37,057 nucleotides of DNA from Deltaproteobacteria bacterium (GTDB lineage Bacteria > Myxococcota_A > Polyangia > Nannocystales > Nannocystaceae), in NCBI GenBank assembly GCA_947492135.1, contig CANLQR010000010.1, positions 1 through 37,057 on the forward strand. The letters are read 5' to 3'. How positions within the stretch are numbered: position 1 is the stretch's first letter; every line of letters starts with the position of its first letter. Positions 23,095-31,641 of the stretch are shown piece after piece. Position numbers and translations under genes: made by a program. The notes under the pieces are model-generated. The model made no database searches. It was not told where the DNA came from and saw only the letters and a list, made by a program, of their open reading frames with translations.

Positions 23095-23109
23095 AAGTCC
23101 GCGGGAGAA

Positions 23110-23778
23110 TCAGCGCAAGCGGCTGCGCACCAGGTGCTCGCGCATCGCGTCGACCACGTAGTCGGCGTAGGCGATCACATCGGGCCCGAGCGGCCGCTCG
23201 TCGAACAGCACCATCTCTTCCATCAGCTTGAGACCGATCGCGTTGATCGTCATGCGCGCGGTGAACACCGCGACGGTCTCATCGATCTCGCCGCGATCGA
23301 CGAACGGCTTCGCGAACATGCGCATCGCGAGCTCGACGCGCTCGACGAAGATCTCGCGCAGCAGCTTGCCGTAGCGCGGCTTGAGCCGCGCGACCGAGAA
23401 CATCACGCGTACGAATTGCGGATGCGTCGGTCGTTGGTAGAGCGCGATCACGGTGTCGCGGATCCACGCCGGCACGTCCTCGAGCTGCGTCGGCAACGGA
23501 CGCGGATCGGGCACGAGCATGTCGCCGGCGAACGTCGCGATCAGCTGCTCGATGAGATCGTCCTTGCTCGTGAAGTAGTGATAGAGACTCGGCTGCTGCA
23601 TCCCGAGACGCGCGGCGAGCTTGCGCAGCGAGGCACCCGCGGGCCCGTGCTCGGCCATCAGTGCGAGCGCGGCCTCGAGCACCTCACGTCGTCGCAGCGC
23701 GGGGTCAGCGCGTGACGGGGATGGGCGAGGGCGAGGGCCGGCCACGGGCGGGCAAGTTACCGGAATTCCACGAGACAT
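23110..23778 (-). CDS. TetR-family transcriptional regulator
   Basis: 222 aa. The N-terminal helix-turn-helix is clear: RREVLEAALALMAEHGPAGA, SLRKLAARLGMQQPSLYHYF, TSKDDLIEQL. The rest is the helical ligand-binding and dimer domain. It is divergent from a zinc-ribbon membrane protein and a P450 gene, with two 14-bp palindromes between them. By family logic it should repress both directions until it binds a ligand, perhaps the P450 substrate. The start at 23778 leaves about 25 disordered residues before the domain; a later start is possible. Confidence 0.92.
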   Translation of the reverse strand: MSRGIPVTCPPVAGPRPRPSPSRADPALRRREVLEAALALMAEHGPAGASLRKLAARLGMQQPSLYHYFTSKDDLIEQLIATFAGDMLVPDPRPLPTQLEDVPAWIRDTVIALYQRPTHPQFVRVMFSVARLKPRYGKLLREIFVERVELAMRMFAKPFVDRGEIDETVAVFTARMTINAIGLKLMEEMVLFDERPLGPDVIAYADYVVDAMREHLVRSRLR

Positions 23779-23795
23779 GCGCAGAGTCCTTGGAC

Positions 23796-23834
23796 GACTA
23801 TCGAACGATAGGCTATCAGACTATCAAACGATAG
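23796..23834. promoter_or_regulatory. Twin palindromic operators for the TetR regulator
   Basis: CTATCGAACGATAG (23798-23811, a perfect palindrome) and CTATCAAACGATAG (23821-23834, one mismatch in symmetry) lie within 16-bp direct repeats starting 23 bp apart. They fill the gap between the divergent regulator and the zinc-ribbon/P450 genes. The second copy ends next to the AGGAG ribosome site of the gene at 23846. Size and position fit TetR operators. Confidence 0.8.
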
Positions 23835-23845
23835 GAGACAACGTC

Positions 23846-24157
23846 ATGAACCGCTGCCCCCACTGTCAGGCCCTCGCCGTCCGTCCTTCCAACCGCTCGT
23901 GGCGAGTCGCGAACGGGCTCGCTTGGATCTACGTGTCCGGCGCGGTCGCTGGCGCCTCGCTCGTCGGACCGTTCATCCTCGTCCTCGCGCCGATCCTGTT
24001 GTGCAGCGGCGCATGCTTGCTCGCCGAGACGCATCGCCGCGCAACCGCACCCGCGGAGTGCGACGCGTGCGGGAAGTACGTCACACATCGAGTTGCGCCG
24101 ATGATCATGCGCGCGCCAGTGCCTTCGACGCTATCGCTCGCCCGCGAAGGACAGTAG
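23846..24157 (+). CDS. Small zinc-ribbon membrane protein (103 aa)
   Basis: ATG at 23846 with AGGAG (23833-23837) upstream. The protein has MNRCPHCQALAVRPSNRSWR (a CxxC), two hydrophobic segments (GLAWIYVSGAVAGASLVGPF, ILVLAPILLCSGACLL), and then AECDACGKYVTHR (second CxxC). The two CxxC pairs probably bind one zinc on the same side of the membrane. No enzymatic motif. It lies 3 bp before the P450 gene, so the two are co-transcribed under the TetR operators. Function unknown. Confidence 0.75.
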   Translation: MNRCPHCQALAVRPSNRSWRVANGLAWIYVSGAVAGASLVGPFILVLAPILLCSGACLLAETHRRATAPAECDACGKYVTHRVAPMIMRAPVPSTLSLAREGQ

Positions 24158-24160
24158 TCT

Positions 24161-25474
24161 GTGAACGCAGTGACACTTCCTCCGGGGCCTTCCGGTGTTT
24201 TGCGCAGCACGTATCGCGTGCTGCGGAGCCCGTTCCGCGATTTCCCGCGCTGGTCGGCGCAGTACGGCGACCCGTTCACGATCCCGACCGTCAACGGCAC
24301 GGTGGTGATGACCGGCGATCCTGCGCTGATCAAGATCATCTTCGGCGCGGATCCGGATTTGTACGGCCCGTGGGCCGTCGACGCGCTCGGCCCGACGCTC
24401 GGTCAGCGCTCGGTGTTCATGCTCGAAGGCGCGGCACACTCGCGCGAGCGCAAACTGCTCGCGCCGCCGCTGCACGGCGATCGCATGCGCGCCTACGCCG
24501 ACGTGATCGCCGGCGTCGCACGACGGCGCTTCGCCGCTGCCGCCGATGCCTCGCGCGTCGTCACCCTCGATCTCGCGCAACAGATTTCGCTCGAAGTGAT
24601 CACGCGCGCAATCTTCGGTGCCGACGACGACGAGCGCTCGCTCGCGCTGCAGGCTGGGGTGCTGGGCCTGGTCGAGGCCTCGTCGCCGCTGATGTTCTTC
24701 ATGCCGTTTCTGCAAAAGGAGTTCGGTGGGATCGGACCCTGGGCGCGGTTCCGCCGCAAGTTCGTCGTGCTCGACGCGCTGCTGCAGCAGCAGATCGACC
24801 GTGTGCGCAAGCGTCCGGGCACCGATGTGTGCAGCTTGCTCGCCGCCTCGCGCTACGACGATGGTGACGCGATGCCGGATGCCGCGATCCGCGATGAGCT
24901 CCGCACGATGCTGTTCGCCGGCCACGAGACCACCGCGATCACGATCTCGTGGGCAATCGATCTGCTCCACCGCAATCCCGCGACGCTCGAGCGCCTGCGG
25001 GCCGAGATCGATGCGTTGGGTCCCGATCCCGATCCCGAAGCGATCGCGAAGCTCGAGTACCTCGATGCAGTGTGCAAAGAAGCGCTGCGGCTCTATCCGG
25101 TCGTGACCGAGGTGCTGCGGGTGCTGCGAGCACCGCTGCAGCTCGGTGCGATCGAGATTCCCAAGGGCATCGGCGTCTCGGCGAGCGTGTTGCTCGCGCA
25201 TCGCCGCGAGGAGCTCTACCCAGACGCGGAGCAGTTCCGGCCCGAGCGCTTCCTCGAACGCCGCTTTTCACCGTTCGAGTACCTGCCGTTCGGCGGCGGG
25301 CATCGGCGCTGCATCGGTGCAGCGTTTGCCAGCTTCGAGATGAAGATCGTCCTCGGCGTCGCGCTCGCGCGCCATAGGCTGACCCTGCTCGACGACGAGC
25401 CCGCGCGGCCCGTGCGTCGCAACGTCACGATGTCGCCCAGCGGCGGCGTGCCGATCCGCGTCCGCGATCGCTGA
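24161..25474 (+). CDS. Cytochrome P450
   Basis: 437 aa from a GTG start at 24161 with GAAGGA nine bases upstream. All hallmarks are present: AGHETTAITISW (I-helix oxygen-binding, residues 253-264), KEALRLYP (E307 and R310 of ExxR), FRPERFLE, and FGGGHRRCIG with the haem-ligand Cys384. The N-terminus has no membrane anchor, so it is a soluble bacterial P450 needing separate redox partners, none of which is in the window. It inserts oxygen into an unknown lipophilic substrate. The TetR control suggests response to that substrate or a related compound. Confidence 0.96.
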   Translation: MNAVTLPPGPSGVLRSTYRVLRSPFRDFPRWSAQYGDPFTIPTVNGTVVMTGDPALIKIIFGADPDLYGPWAVDALGPTLGQRSVFMLEGAAHSRERKLLAPPLHGDRMRAYADVIAGVARRRFAAAADASRVVTLDLAQQISLEVITRAIFGADDDERSLALQAGVLGLVEASSPLMFFMPFLQKEFGGIGPWARFRRKFVVLDALLQQQIDRVRKRPGTDVCSLLAASRYDDGDAMPDAAIRDELRTMLFAGHETTAITISWAIDLLHRNPATLERLRAEIDALGPDPDPEAIAKLEYLDAVCKEALRLYPVVTEVLRVLRAPLQLGAIEIPKGIGVSASVLLAHRREELYPDAEQFRPERFLERRFSPFEYLPFGGGHRRCIGAAFASFEMKIVLGVALARHRLTLLDDEPARPVRRNVTMSPSGGVPIRVRDR

Positions 25475-25619
25475 AGCCTACGCGCGCACGGCCGGCAGTC
25501 CGCACGTCCGAATCTTCCCGTAGAGTCGACGCGTGGGCGCAGCAGACGAGCGGACCCTCGGCGGCGACGGCCGGGAGTCGCTGGCGATCGAGTGACCGCG
25601 CCGTCGATGAGCGGTGCGG

Positions 25620-26267
25620 TCAGTAGTAAATGGGGTCGAAGGCCGCTCGCGCAGTGACCCCGAGCTGCAGGTCTCCGCGGCTCGCGTCGACGAGCAAACG
25701 CCAGGTCTCGCGACCCGCCGAGTTGGGCTCGCGCTGCGGCGCCGGCGTGGAACCTTCGACGAGCGTCAGGACGCACCACGGTACAAAGCTTGCGGCGTCC
25801 CAGACACCGACGTACTCCGACTTGCTTTGCAGCACGAAACCGTTGCTACCGGCGGCCTCGAGGTAGGCGTCCATCGTGAGCCTGGTCGCTGCGCACGTCG
25901 CCTGGTTCGGGCTCTGAACGAGTCCAGGTCGGACCGTGTAGTGGGGCGTGCTTCCGCCGAGGCCGCCCTGGGGGCCTTTGGCGTCGGCGGGCACGTCGAT
26001 CTCGCCGATGAAACGACGGCAGGCTCGAAAGGACGTGCCATAGGCGATGCCCGCGGACGACACCGTCGCCGACGCCTCGCCACGCGTGAGTGTCGCCTCC
26101 GCGTCGGGAGCCACCGTCCAGCATGGGTTCGGCTTCACGGTTGGTTTCTTGCCGACCTCCAGCGGCGGATGGGTGGGCCCAGCGGTCGGGGCCAGCGCTG
26201 CGTGGGGAAGGGCCGTGGCGAACGCCGAGAGGAAGGCGAGTATCGATGCGAGTGCGGGTGCTGGCAT
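25620..26267 (-). CDS. Secreted protein of unknown function (215 aa)
   Basis: Begins with a signal peptide (ALASILAFLSAFATALPHAA). The mature part has Cys in NPCWTVAPD, SFRACRRFIGEID, NQATCAATRLTMDAYL and FVPWCVLTLVEG, and ends VTARAAFDPIYY. The mix of beta-rich segments and four Cys suggests a small periplasmic or outer-membrane-associated domain. No family recognised. The overlapping plus-strand frame has no signal or domain. Confidence 0.7.
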   Translation of the reverse strand: MPAPALASILAFLSAFATALPHAALAPTAGPTHPPLEVGKKPTVKPNPCWTVAPDAEATLTRGEASATVSSAGIAYGTSFRACRRFIGEIDVPADAKGPQGGLGGSTPHYTVRPGLVQSPNQATCAATRLTMDAYLEAAGSNGFVLQSKSEYVGVWDAASFVPWCVLTLVEGSTPAPQREPNSAGRETWRLLVDASRGDLQLGVTARAAFDPIYY

Positions 26268-26625
26268 GGTGTTCGGGGGTTACTCGACCCGAAGTTGTAG
26301 AGGTCGCGACCCCGGCGTGTGACGAGCAGGCGTCGAGAATTTCACACCGCTAGCCCAAGCCCCGCCGCGAGGATGCTCTCGGTGAAGATCGCCGACAAGG
26401 CGAAGCAGACGGGCCACTCACGATCGTCGCGCCGGGCTCCTCGCGCGCGGTGTGGGACGCGTGGGCGGAGGCGGGCGGATCGGATCGCCACACGATCCGC
26501 GTCGGCCTGCTCGCACCGGATCGGCAGGAGCTAGGCAACGATGTTGCGCGACGGGGGGCGGAGGTTCCGCGCACCTCTCGGCGGCCGAGGTCGAGAAGTC
26601 ATCCGGACGTGCTAGCCTCCGACGC
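26268..26625 (+). other. Intergenic stretch with a possible coding remnant
   Basis: From about 26369 a frame without a start encodes DGPLTIVAPGSSRAVWDAWA and HTIRVGLLAPDRQELGND before it loses character near 26560. It may be a leftover of a gene, but I do not recognise it. The promoter of the secreted-protein gene and that of the next lipoprotein should be here. Confidence 0.3.
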
Positions 26626-27180
26626 ATGGTTGATCGATGGGTTGCTCGAGGTGTCGTTGGGAGTTGGCTGATGGGGTTGCTCGCGCTCGGGTGCGGGCCG
26701 GAGACGACCGCGGACAGCGGGAGCGCCTCGAGCGGTGCGACGTCGAGCACGGGCGACGACCCGACGACGGGGGATCCACCGCAGGCCTCGCTCCTCGAGC
26801 AGTGCGACGCGCCCGCGCCGTGCGAGCCGGTCTCCCACGACCCGGGCTCGAACTTCGAGGAGGTCGATCCGAACCTCGAGTGTGCGATCCAGCAGGCGAA
26901 CCTGACGTTCCTCGAAAACAGCGTCGCCGAGCTGACCGCGTCGTATTGCGACATCGGCTGCTCCGGCACCGACGTGTTGCTCGTCGGAGGCAGCGTCCTT
27001 TACCTGCAGACCTGGACCACGACCGACGTCACGAGCTACGAAGAGCTCATGCGCTGCACGCTGAAGGGGCCGATGTTCTTCGAGCAATGCCAAGGACAGC
27101 CATTCGGCGAGAACGACTGCGCGAGCTTCAGCGACTGGGCGACCGACTGCGAGGTCGTCGACACCGTCAGTTGCCCGTGA
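26626..27180 (+). CDS. Lipoprotein of unknown function (184 aa)
   Basis: ATG at 26626 begins a signal peptide with lipobox (SWLMGLLALGC, Cys23). A Ser/Thr/Asp/Gly linker follows, then a compact domain with eight or more Cys (EQCDAPAPCEPVSHD, SYCDIGCSGTDVLLV, MRCTLKG, EQCQGQPF, DWATDCEVVDTVSC). Typical of the myxobacterial lipoprotein set here. The upstream in-frame extension is rejected because it would bury the signal peptide. Confidence 0.78.
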   Translation: MVDRWVARGVVGSWLMGLLALGCGPETTADSGSASSGATSSTGDDPTTGDPPQASLLEQCDAPAPCEPVSHDPGSNFEEVDPNLECAIQQANLTFLENSVAELTASYCDIGCSGTDVLLVGGSVLYLQTWTTTDVTSYEELMRCTLKGPMFFEQCQGQPFGENDCASFSDWATDCEVVDTVSCP

Positions 27181-27267
27181 AACGCGGACAGTCGAGGTCG
27201 ACGGTCGGCGCACGGCAGGCGCGTCGCACTCGTGCAGAGCAACACGTCGATCGAGAAAACTCGCCCG

Positions 27268-27612
27268 TCAGAGCATCTCGTAGATGAACGCCGACACATC
27301 CTCGCGCTGCTGGACCTCGGGGAACTTCTCCGAGAGCGCGGCGAGCTTGGTGCCCATGCCCGCGAACGCGGTGCCGGCCCAGAACGCGTCGAGGGTCGCA
27401 CCGACCTGGGCGGCGTCGCCGAGCTTCAGCTCGAAGTCGCGGGCCTCGAGGCGTCGCCACTCGCGCTTCTTGTAGTAGCTGGACGCCGCAGGGTCGGCCT
27501 TGGGCGCGACCCGAGCATCGAGCAATCGCCGGCTCGCGAGCGGCGCGAGCTCGGTGCGATAGAACTCGGTGAGCGCCTGGCGCTGGGTGTCGTCAATCGA
27601 GTCCGTACTCAT
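27268..27612 (-). CDS. Small protein at the end of the carbamoyltransferase operon (114 aa)
   Basis: ATG at 27612 lies inside the end of the carbamoyltransferase gene (20-bp overlap). The protein is soluble and mostly helical: QALTEFYRTELAPLASRRLL, SYYKKREWRRLEARDFEL, ALSEKFPEVQQREDVSAFIY. No signal, membrane helix or catalytic motif. I do not recognise a family. The overlap suggests it acts with the carbamoyltransferase, possibly as a partner subunit. Confidence 0.65.
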   Translation of the reverse strand: MSTDSIDDTQRQALTEFYRTELAPLASRRLLDARVAPKADPAASSYYKKREWRRLEARDFELKLGDAAQVGATLDAFWAGTAFAGMGTKLAALSEKFPEVQQREDVSAFIYEML

Positions 27613-29422
27613 CTTGCCAGTTCTCCTTGTCTTTGAACTCAGGCTGACGATCCCGATACAGGATCTGGTTTTCGATCACGAGCAGCTCCATGTCGGTCCG
27701 CATGAAGCACTTGTAGGCATCTTGTGGCGTACACACGATCGGCTCGCCACGCACGTTGAACGAGGTGTTCACGATCACCGGCGTGTCCGTGAGCTTGCCG
27801 TACTCGTCGAGCACCGCCTTGTAGTCGGGCTTGGCCACCCCGTCGACGGTCTGCACGCGCGCGCTGTAGTCGACGTGGGTGACCGCCGGGATGGTGCTGC
27901 GGCGCTGGTTGACGATCTCCAGCATGTCGTCGGTGGCGGCCTGCGAGACGTCGGTGCGGATCTCCTCGCGGACCGGCGCAACGAGCAACATGTACGGGCT
28001 CTCGGCGTCGAGATCGAAGAACTTGCCACTGGCCTCGGCCGGGACCGACGGCGCGAAGGGCCGGAACGACTCGCGGAACTTCACCCGCAGGTTGATGGTG
28101 CGCTGCGCGGTCTCGCTGCGGGCGTCGCCGAGGATCGAGCGGGCACCGAGCGAGCGCGGCCCGAACTCCATGCGTCCGACCATGTAACCGACGACCTTGT
28201 CCTGGGACAGCGCCTTGGCCACCACCCGCGCGCGCTCGTCGTCACTGACGGTGTCGTAGGGGTACGCGTAGTAGTCGAGGAACGACCGGATCTCCTCGTT
28301 CGAGTACAGCGGCCCGAGATAAGAGCCGTTCATCCGATCGCGCGTGGGATCGACGGGCGGTCGTGGCACGCCAAAGTACTGATGGGCACCGAGCAACGCT
28401 GCACCGAGCGCACCGCCGGCATCGCCGGCCGCCGGCTGGATCCAGATGCGATCGAAGATCTTCTCGCGCAACAGCTTGCCGTTGGCCACGCAGTTGAGCG
28501 CGACGCCGCCCGCAAGGCAGAGGTTCTTCGAGCCGGTCTCGTCGCGCAGGTGCTTGGCGATCAGCAGCACCACATCTTCGGTGACCTTCTGGATCGACGC
28601 GGCGATGTCCATCTCGCGGCGCCCGATCCGCGACTCGGGCTCGCGCGGCGGACCACCGATGAACTCGTGGAACCGATCGTTGGTCATCGTCTGACCGTCG
28701 AGGAATCCCAGGTAGTCGAGGTTGAGCCGAAATGAGCCGTCGGGCTTGACGTCGATCATCTCGGCGCGGATGCGATCGGCATAGATGGGGTTGCCGTAGG
28801 GCGCCAGGCCCATGAGCTTGTATTCGCCCGAGTTGACCTTGAACCCACAAAACTGCGTGAACGCGCTGTACAGCAGGCCCAACGAGTGGGGGAACTCGAT
28901 CTCCTCGATGATCTGGATCTGATCGGAGTCGGCCTTGCACAGCGTCGTGGTGGCCCATTCGCCGACACCGTCGAGGGTGAGCACCGCGGCTTCCTCGAAG
29001 GGCGACGGGTAGAACGCGCTGGCGGCGTGCGACAGGTGATGCTCGACGAACAACAGCGGCACGTTCACGCCGAGCTCTTGCTGCACGAGGCGCTCGACGA
29101 ACAGCTTGACCGCCATCCAGCCCGGCGCGCCCGTCAGCCAGGCCGCAAGCCCACGATCGCCCGATTGTGACAGCGTATGAACGATGCGGTCGAGGCTCAG
29201 CAGCGGGTTGTCGTAGAACACCACCGCCGACAGATCCTCGGCCTCGATCTCGGCCTGCTCGAGGCAGTAGTTGATCGCATGACCGGGAAAGCGAGGATCG
29301 TGTTTCTTGCGCGAGAAGCGTTCTTCTTGCGCGGCCGCGACGATCTCGCCGTCACGCACGAGGGCCGCGGCGGAGTCGTGATAAAAGGCGGAGATTCCCA
29401 GGACGTAGTGAGCGCGACTCAT
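27593..29422 (-). CDS. NodU/CmcH-type carbamoyltransferase
   Basis: 609 aa, a full-length member. The N-terminal Kae1-like domain begins YVLGISAFYHDSAAALVRDG and has EERFSRKKHDPRFP and the metal-binding EHHLSHAASAFYPSPF. VLTLDGVGEWATT, YKLMGLAPYG and CLAGGVALNCVANGK (nucleotide site) follow. The C-terminal domain has EFGPRSLGARSILGD, RESFRPFAP, YSARVQTV and NTSFNVRGEPIV. The enzyme makes carbamoyl-adenylate from carbamoyl phosphate and ATP and transfers the carbamoyl group to a hydroxyl of a sugar or natural product. Its start overlaps the stop of the SGNH gene (ATGA). With a glycosyltransferase and an SGNH protein upstream, the acceptor is probably a surface glycan or glycolipid. Confidence 0.95.
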   Translation of the reverse strand: MSRAHYVLGISAFYHDSAAALVRDGEIVAAAQEERFSRKKHDPRFPGHAINYCLEQAEIEAEDLSAVVFYDNPLLSLDRIVHTLSQSGDRGLAAWLTGAPGWMAVKLFVERLVQQELGVNVPLLFVEHHLSHAASAFYPSPFEEAAVLTLDGVGEWATTTLCKADSDQIQIIEEIEFPHSLGLLYSAFTQFCGFKVNSGEYKLMGLAPYGNPIYADRIRAEMIDVKPDGSFRLNLDYLGFLDGQTMTNDRFHEFIGGPPREPESRIGRREMDIAASIQKVTEDVVLLIAKHLRDETGSKNLCLAGGVALNCVANGKLLREKIFDRIWIQPAAGDAGGALGAALLGAHQYFGVPRPPVDPTRDRMNGSYLGPLYSNEEIRSFLDYYAYPYDTVSDDERARVVAKALSQDKVVGYMVGRMEFGPRSLGARSILGDARSETAQRTINLRVKFRESFRPFAPSVPAEASGKFFDLDAESPYMLLVAPVREEIRTDVSQAATDDMLEIVNQRRSTIPAVTHVDYSARVQTVDGVAKPDYKAVLDEYGKLTDTPVIVNTSFNVRGEPIVCTPQDAYKCFMRTDMELLVIENQILYRDRQPEFKDKENWQDEYGLD

Positions 29423-30504
29423 GAGTGGACTCCGCGAACGGCCTCGACCTGCTTGCGCAGGTGGGGAAACAGGGCGTCGGCGAACAGCGAGTGGCCGAGC
29501 CGAGTGGGATGTTCGTCGTGGACGAAGCGGCAGCGATCACGCACCTGTCGCGGCTCGTCGATGAAACGCGGCAAGATGTCGACGAGGTCGATCTCGGTGG
29601 CCGCGGCCAGCTCGCCAAAGCGGGCCAGGTAGGGCTTGGGATCGAGCCCACCCTCGATGTGACCGAAGGTCGGCCAGGGCGCGAGGATGACCTTGCGGCG
29701 CGCATTGGCAGCACCGACCCGCGCGTCCTGGACGAACTCGGTGAGGATCGCTCGCATCAGCAGCCAACCCGGATCTTGCGCGTCGTCGTACTCCTGCGGG
29801 TGGGTCACGCCGCGGACGCGCTGGGTGAACGCGCGAAAGCCCGGGACCTTCTCGTCGACCTTGGCGGTGACTCGCCGCAAGATGCCGCGCACGAGGCCTG
29901 CCGCGCCCTTGTCCTTCTCGGTGGGCTCGGCATCGGGCTTGGCGGCTGCGTCCGACTTGGCCGCCGGCTCGCGGGCGTCCTTGGGCACCGGCACGTGATG
30001 CAACGCCAGGGTCTTGCCCTCGAGCGTGAAGTACGGCTTGGGTCGCTCGACCAGCTCACCCGAGAACGCCGAGGTCGCGAGCCGATGACTGTCGAGGTTG
30101 CGGACGATGTTCTCGACCATGGGTGCGAGCACCAAGATGTCGTACTCGAGGCCCGCACCGAGCTCGCGCAGCGCGAGTAGCTGCTGATCGGTTCCCGAGC
30201 CGGGCAAACCAAAGTTCAACACCTGCACGCCCGAGCCGCCACACGCCGACAGCAGGCGCTGCTCGAGCAGGTCGGTGTAGCGAAACGCATTGCTGACGCC
30301 GTCGCCGGCGGTGTACGAGTCGCCGACGACGACCACGCGGACGGTGTCGGCGGGCCGGGCCAGGGTCACCTCGTGACGGCAGCGAAGACCGGCGCGATTG
30401 CACTGCACCAGGTAACCGCCGCCTTCGTGGCGCACGCGCGCGCGAAGACCCGGGATGAAACGGTAGCCGATGACGGGGTGGTACTCGAACAGATTGCGGG
30501 CCAT
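29419..30504 (-). CDS. SGNH/GDSL-type hydrolase-like protein
   Basis: 361 aa from ATG 30504, beginning MARNLFEYHPVIGYRFIPG. The GDS block is VRVVVVGDSYTAGDGVSNAF, a later block is VLNFGLPGSGTDQQLLALRE, and a C-terminal HDEHPTRLGHSLFADALFP carries the DxxH-like element. A long insertion rich in Ala, Lys, Asp and Pro (about residues 170-200) separates the halves. SGNH proteins of this type occur beside NodU carbamoyltransferases and may add or remove acyl groups on glycans. No signal peptide is obvious. Coupled to the carbamoyltransferase by overlap. Confidence 0.82.
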   Translation of the reverse strand: MARNLFEYHPVIGYRFIPGLRARVRHEGGGYLVQCNRAGLRCRHEVTLARPADTVRVVVVGDSYTAGDGVSNAFRYTDLLEQRLLSACGGSGVQVLNFGLPGSGTDQQLLALRELGAGLEYDILVLAPMVENIVRNLDSHRLATSAFSGELVERPKPYFTLEGKTLALHHVPVPKDAREPAAKSDAAAKPDAEPTEKDKGAAGLVRGILRRVTAKVDEKVPGFRAFTQRVRGVTHPQEYDDAQDPGWLLMRAILTEFVQDARVGAANARRKVILAPWPTFGHIEGGLDPKPYLARFGELAAATEIDLVDILPRFIDEPRQVRDRCRFVHDEHPTRLGHSLFADALFPHLRKQVEAVRGVHS

Positions 30505-30524
30505 GGGGCGTGCCGAGAGAAGGA

Positions 30525-31523
30525 CTACTTGTACTCGATGATCTGGGGTCGCTTGTTGCGCAGCCGGTCGACGTGGAACTTGGCCACGCCGAGCGCCTCT
30601 GGGAACGGTGACAGGGCGCAGGAGACCCCCCACGCCACGGCATCGGGCGCCGAGAAGCCCCGGCCAAGGGCGGTGCGGGCGACCTTGGCCGCAACCACCG
30701 GGTAGCGAGCGAACACCGCCCACGACAGCCCCAGGGTCGGCAGGGTCAGTGCGACCGCGGCCCCGGGCGCAATGAGGCCCCATAGCAGCGAGCGGCGCAG
30801 GTTGTCGACGAACTTGCGCTCGGGTGGTGCACCGTGGATCTCACTGACCTGGGCGTAGGCGTGGCCGCAGCGCTTGGCGCGTTGCCACCATTGCTTGATC
30901 GAGTGCATGTCCGCGTCGTGCAGCGTGCTGTCGCGATCGATCCGGATCAGGCGTCCACCCAGCTTGCGCAGGCGAACACCGATCTCTTCGTCCTCGCCGG
31001 CGATGATGCCAGCGTCGTAGCCACCGATCGCTTGGACGGCGGCCGCGCGAACCAGCACGTCGCCACCAAAGCAAGAGATCGGGCCCAGCACGCCCCAGCG
31101 CCACTCGACGTCGCAGAGACGATTGTAGATCGTGCGCTCGGGATGACGCTCACGGCGCCAACCACACACGGCAACGAGGCCGGGGTCCGCGTCGAGCTCG
31201 GCGGCCGCGGCCTCGACGAAGCCCGGTAGCACCTCGCAATCACCGTCGACGAACAGCACCAGCTCGGTCTGGGGGTGGTCGCGCATCAGTTGCTCGAACC
31301 CGGCGTTGCGGGCCCGAGCGGCGGTAAACGGTTGGCGCATGTCGAGGTCGACAACCACCGCGCCGCGCTGTCGGGCCGCGTTGCAGCTGTCGTCGGTCGA
31401 GCCCGAATCGACGTAGACCACCACGGAGCTGCCACCGTGTACGGAGTCGAGCGAACGTACGAGTCGCTGGCCCTCGTTGCGTCCGATCAGTACTACGCCG
31501 ACGCGTGCTCGAGTCTGATCCAT
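30525..31523 (-). CDS. Family 2 glycosyltransferase with C-terminal membrane region
   Basis: 332 aa. VGVVLIGRNEGQRLVRSL and VVVYVDSGSTDDSCNAA are the nucleotide-sugar site, LVLFVDGDCEVLPGF has the DxD-like metal motif, and FGGDVLVRAAAVQAIGGYD and GEDEEIGVRLRKLGG are the acceptor/base blocks. Two hydrophobic stretches near residues 240-275 and an amphipathic C-terminus suggest membrane attachment. It is the first gene of the operon; the SGNH gene starts 20 bp after its stop. It would transfer a sugar to a lipid-linked or surface acceptor. Confidence 0.92.
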   Translation of the reverse strand: MDQTRARVGVVLIGRNEGQRLVRSLDSVHGGSSVVVYVDSGSTDDSCNAARQRGAVVVDLDMRQPFTAARARNAGFEQLMRDHPQTELVLFVDGDCEVLPGFVEAAAAELDADPGLVAVCGWRRERHPERTIYNRLCDVEWRWGVLGPISCFGGDVLVRAAAVQAIGGYDAGIIAGEDEEIGVRLRKLGGRLIRIDRDSTLHDADMHSIKQWWQRAKRCGHAYAQVSEIHGAPPERKFVDNLRRSLLWGLIAPGAAVALTLPTLGLSWAVFARYPVVAAKVARTALGRGFSAPDAVAWGVSCALSPFPEALGVAKFHVDRLRNKRPQIIEYK

Positions 31524-31641
31524 TTTCGCGCTCTTGCCCCGCAGGCGGTTGGCCTCACTTTGTAGGGCGCCGCAGCGGCAGCGTCAAGCTGCTGGCCCGA
31601 TCGCCCGCCCGACCGCCCGACCGCCCGAACCCCCGCCGGCG
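31524..31641. other. Short gap with a CGCCCGAC-type tandem tract
   Basis: At about 31593-31625 the 8-bp motif (CGCCCGAC) and close variants occur four times in a row. It lies upstream of the glycosyltransferase operon and after the TPR remnant. It may simply be simple-sequence DNA. Confidence 0.5.
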
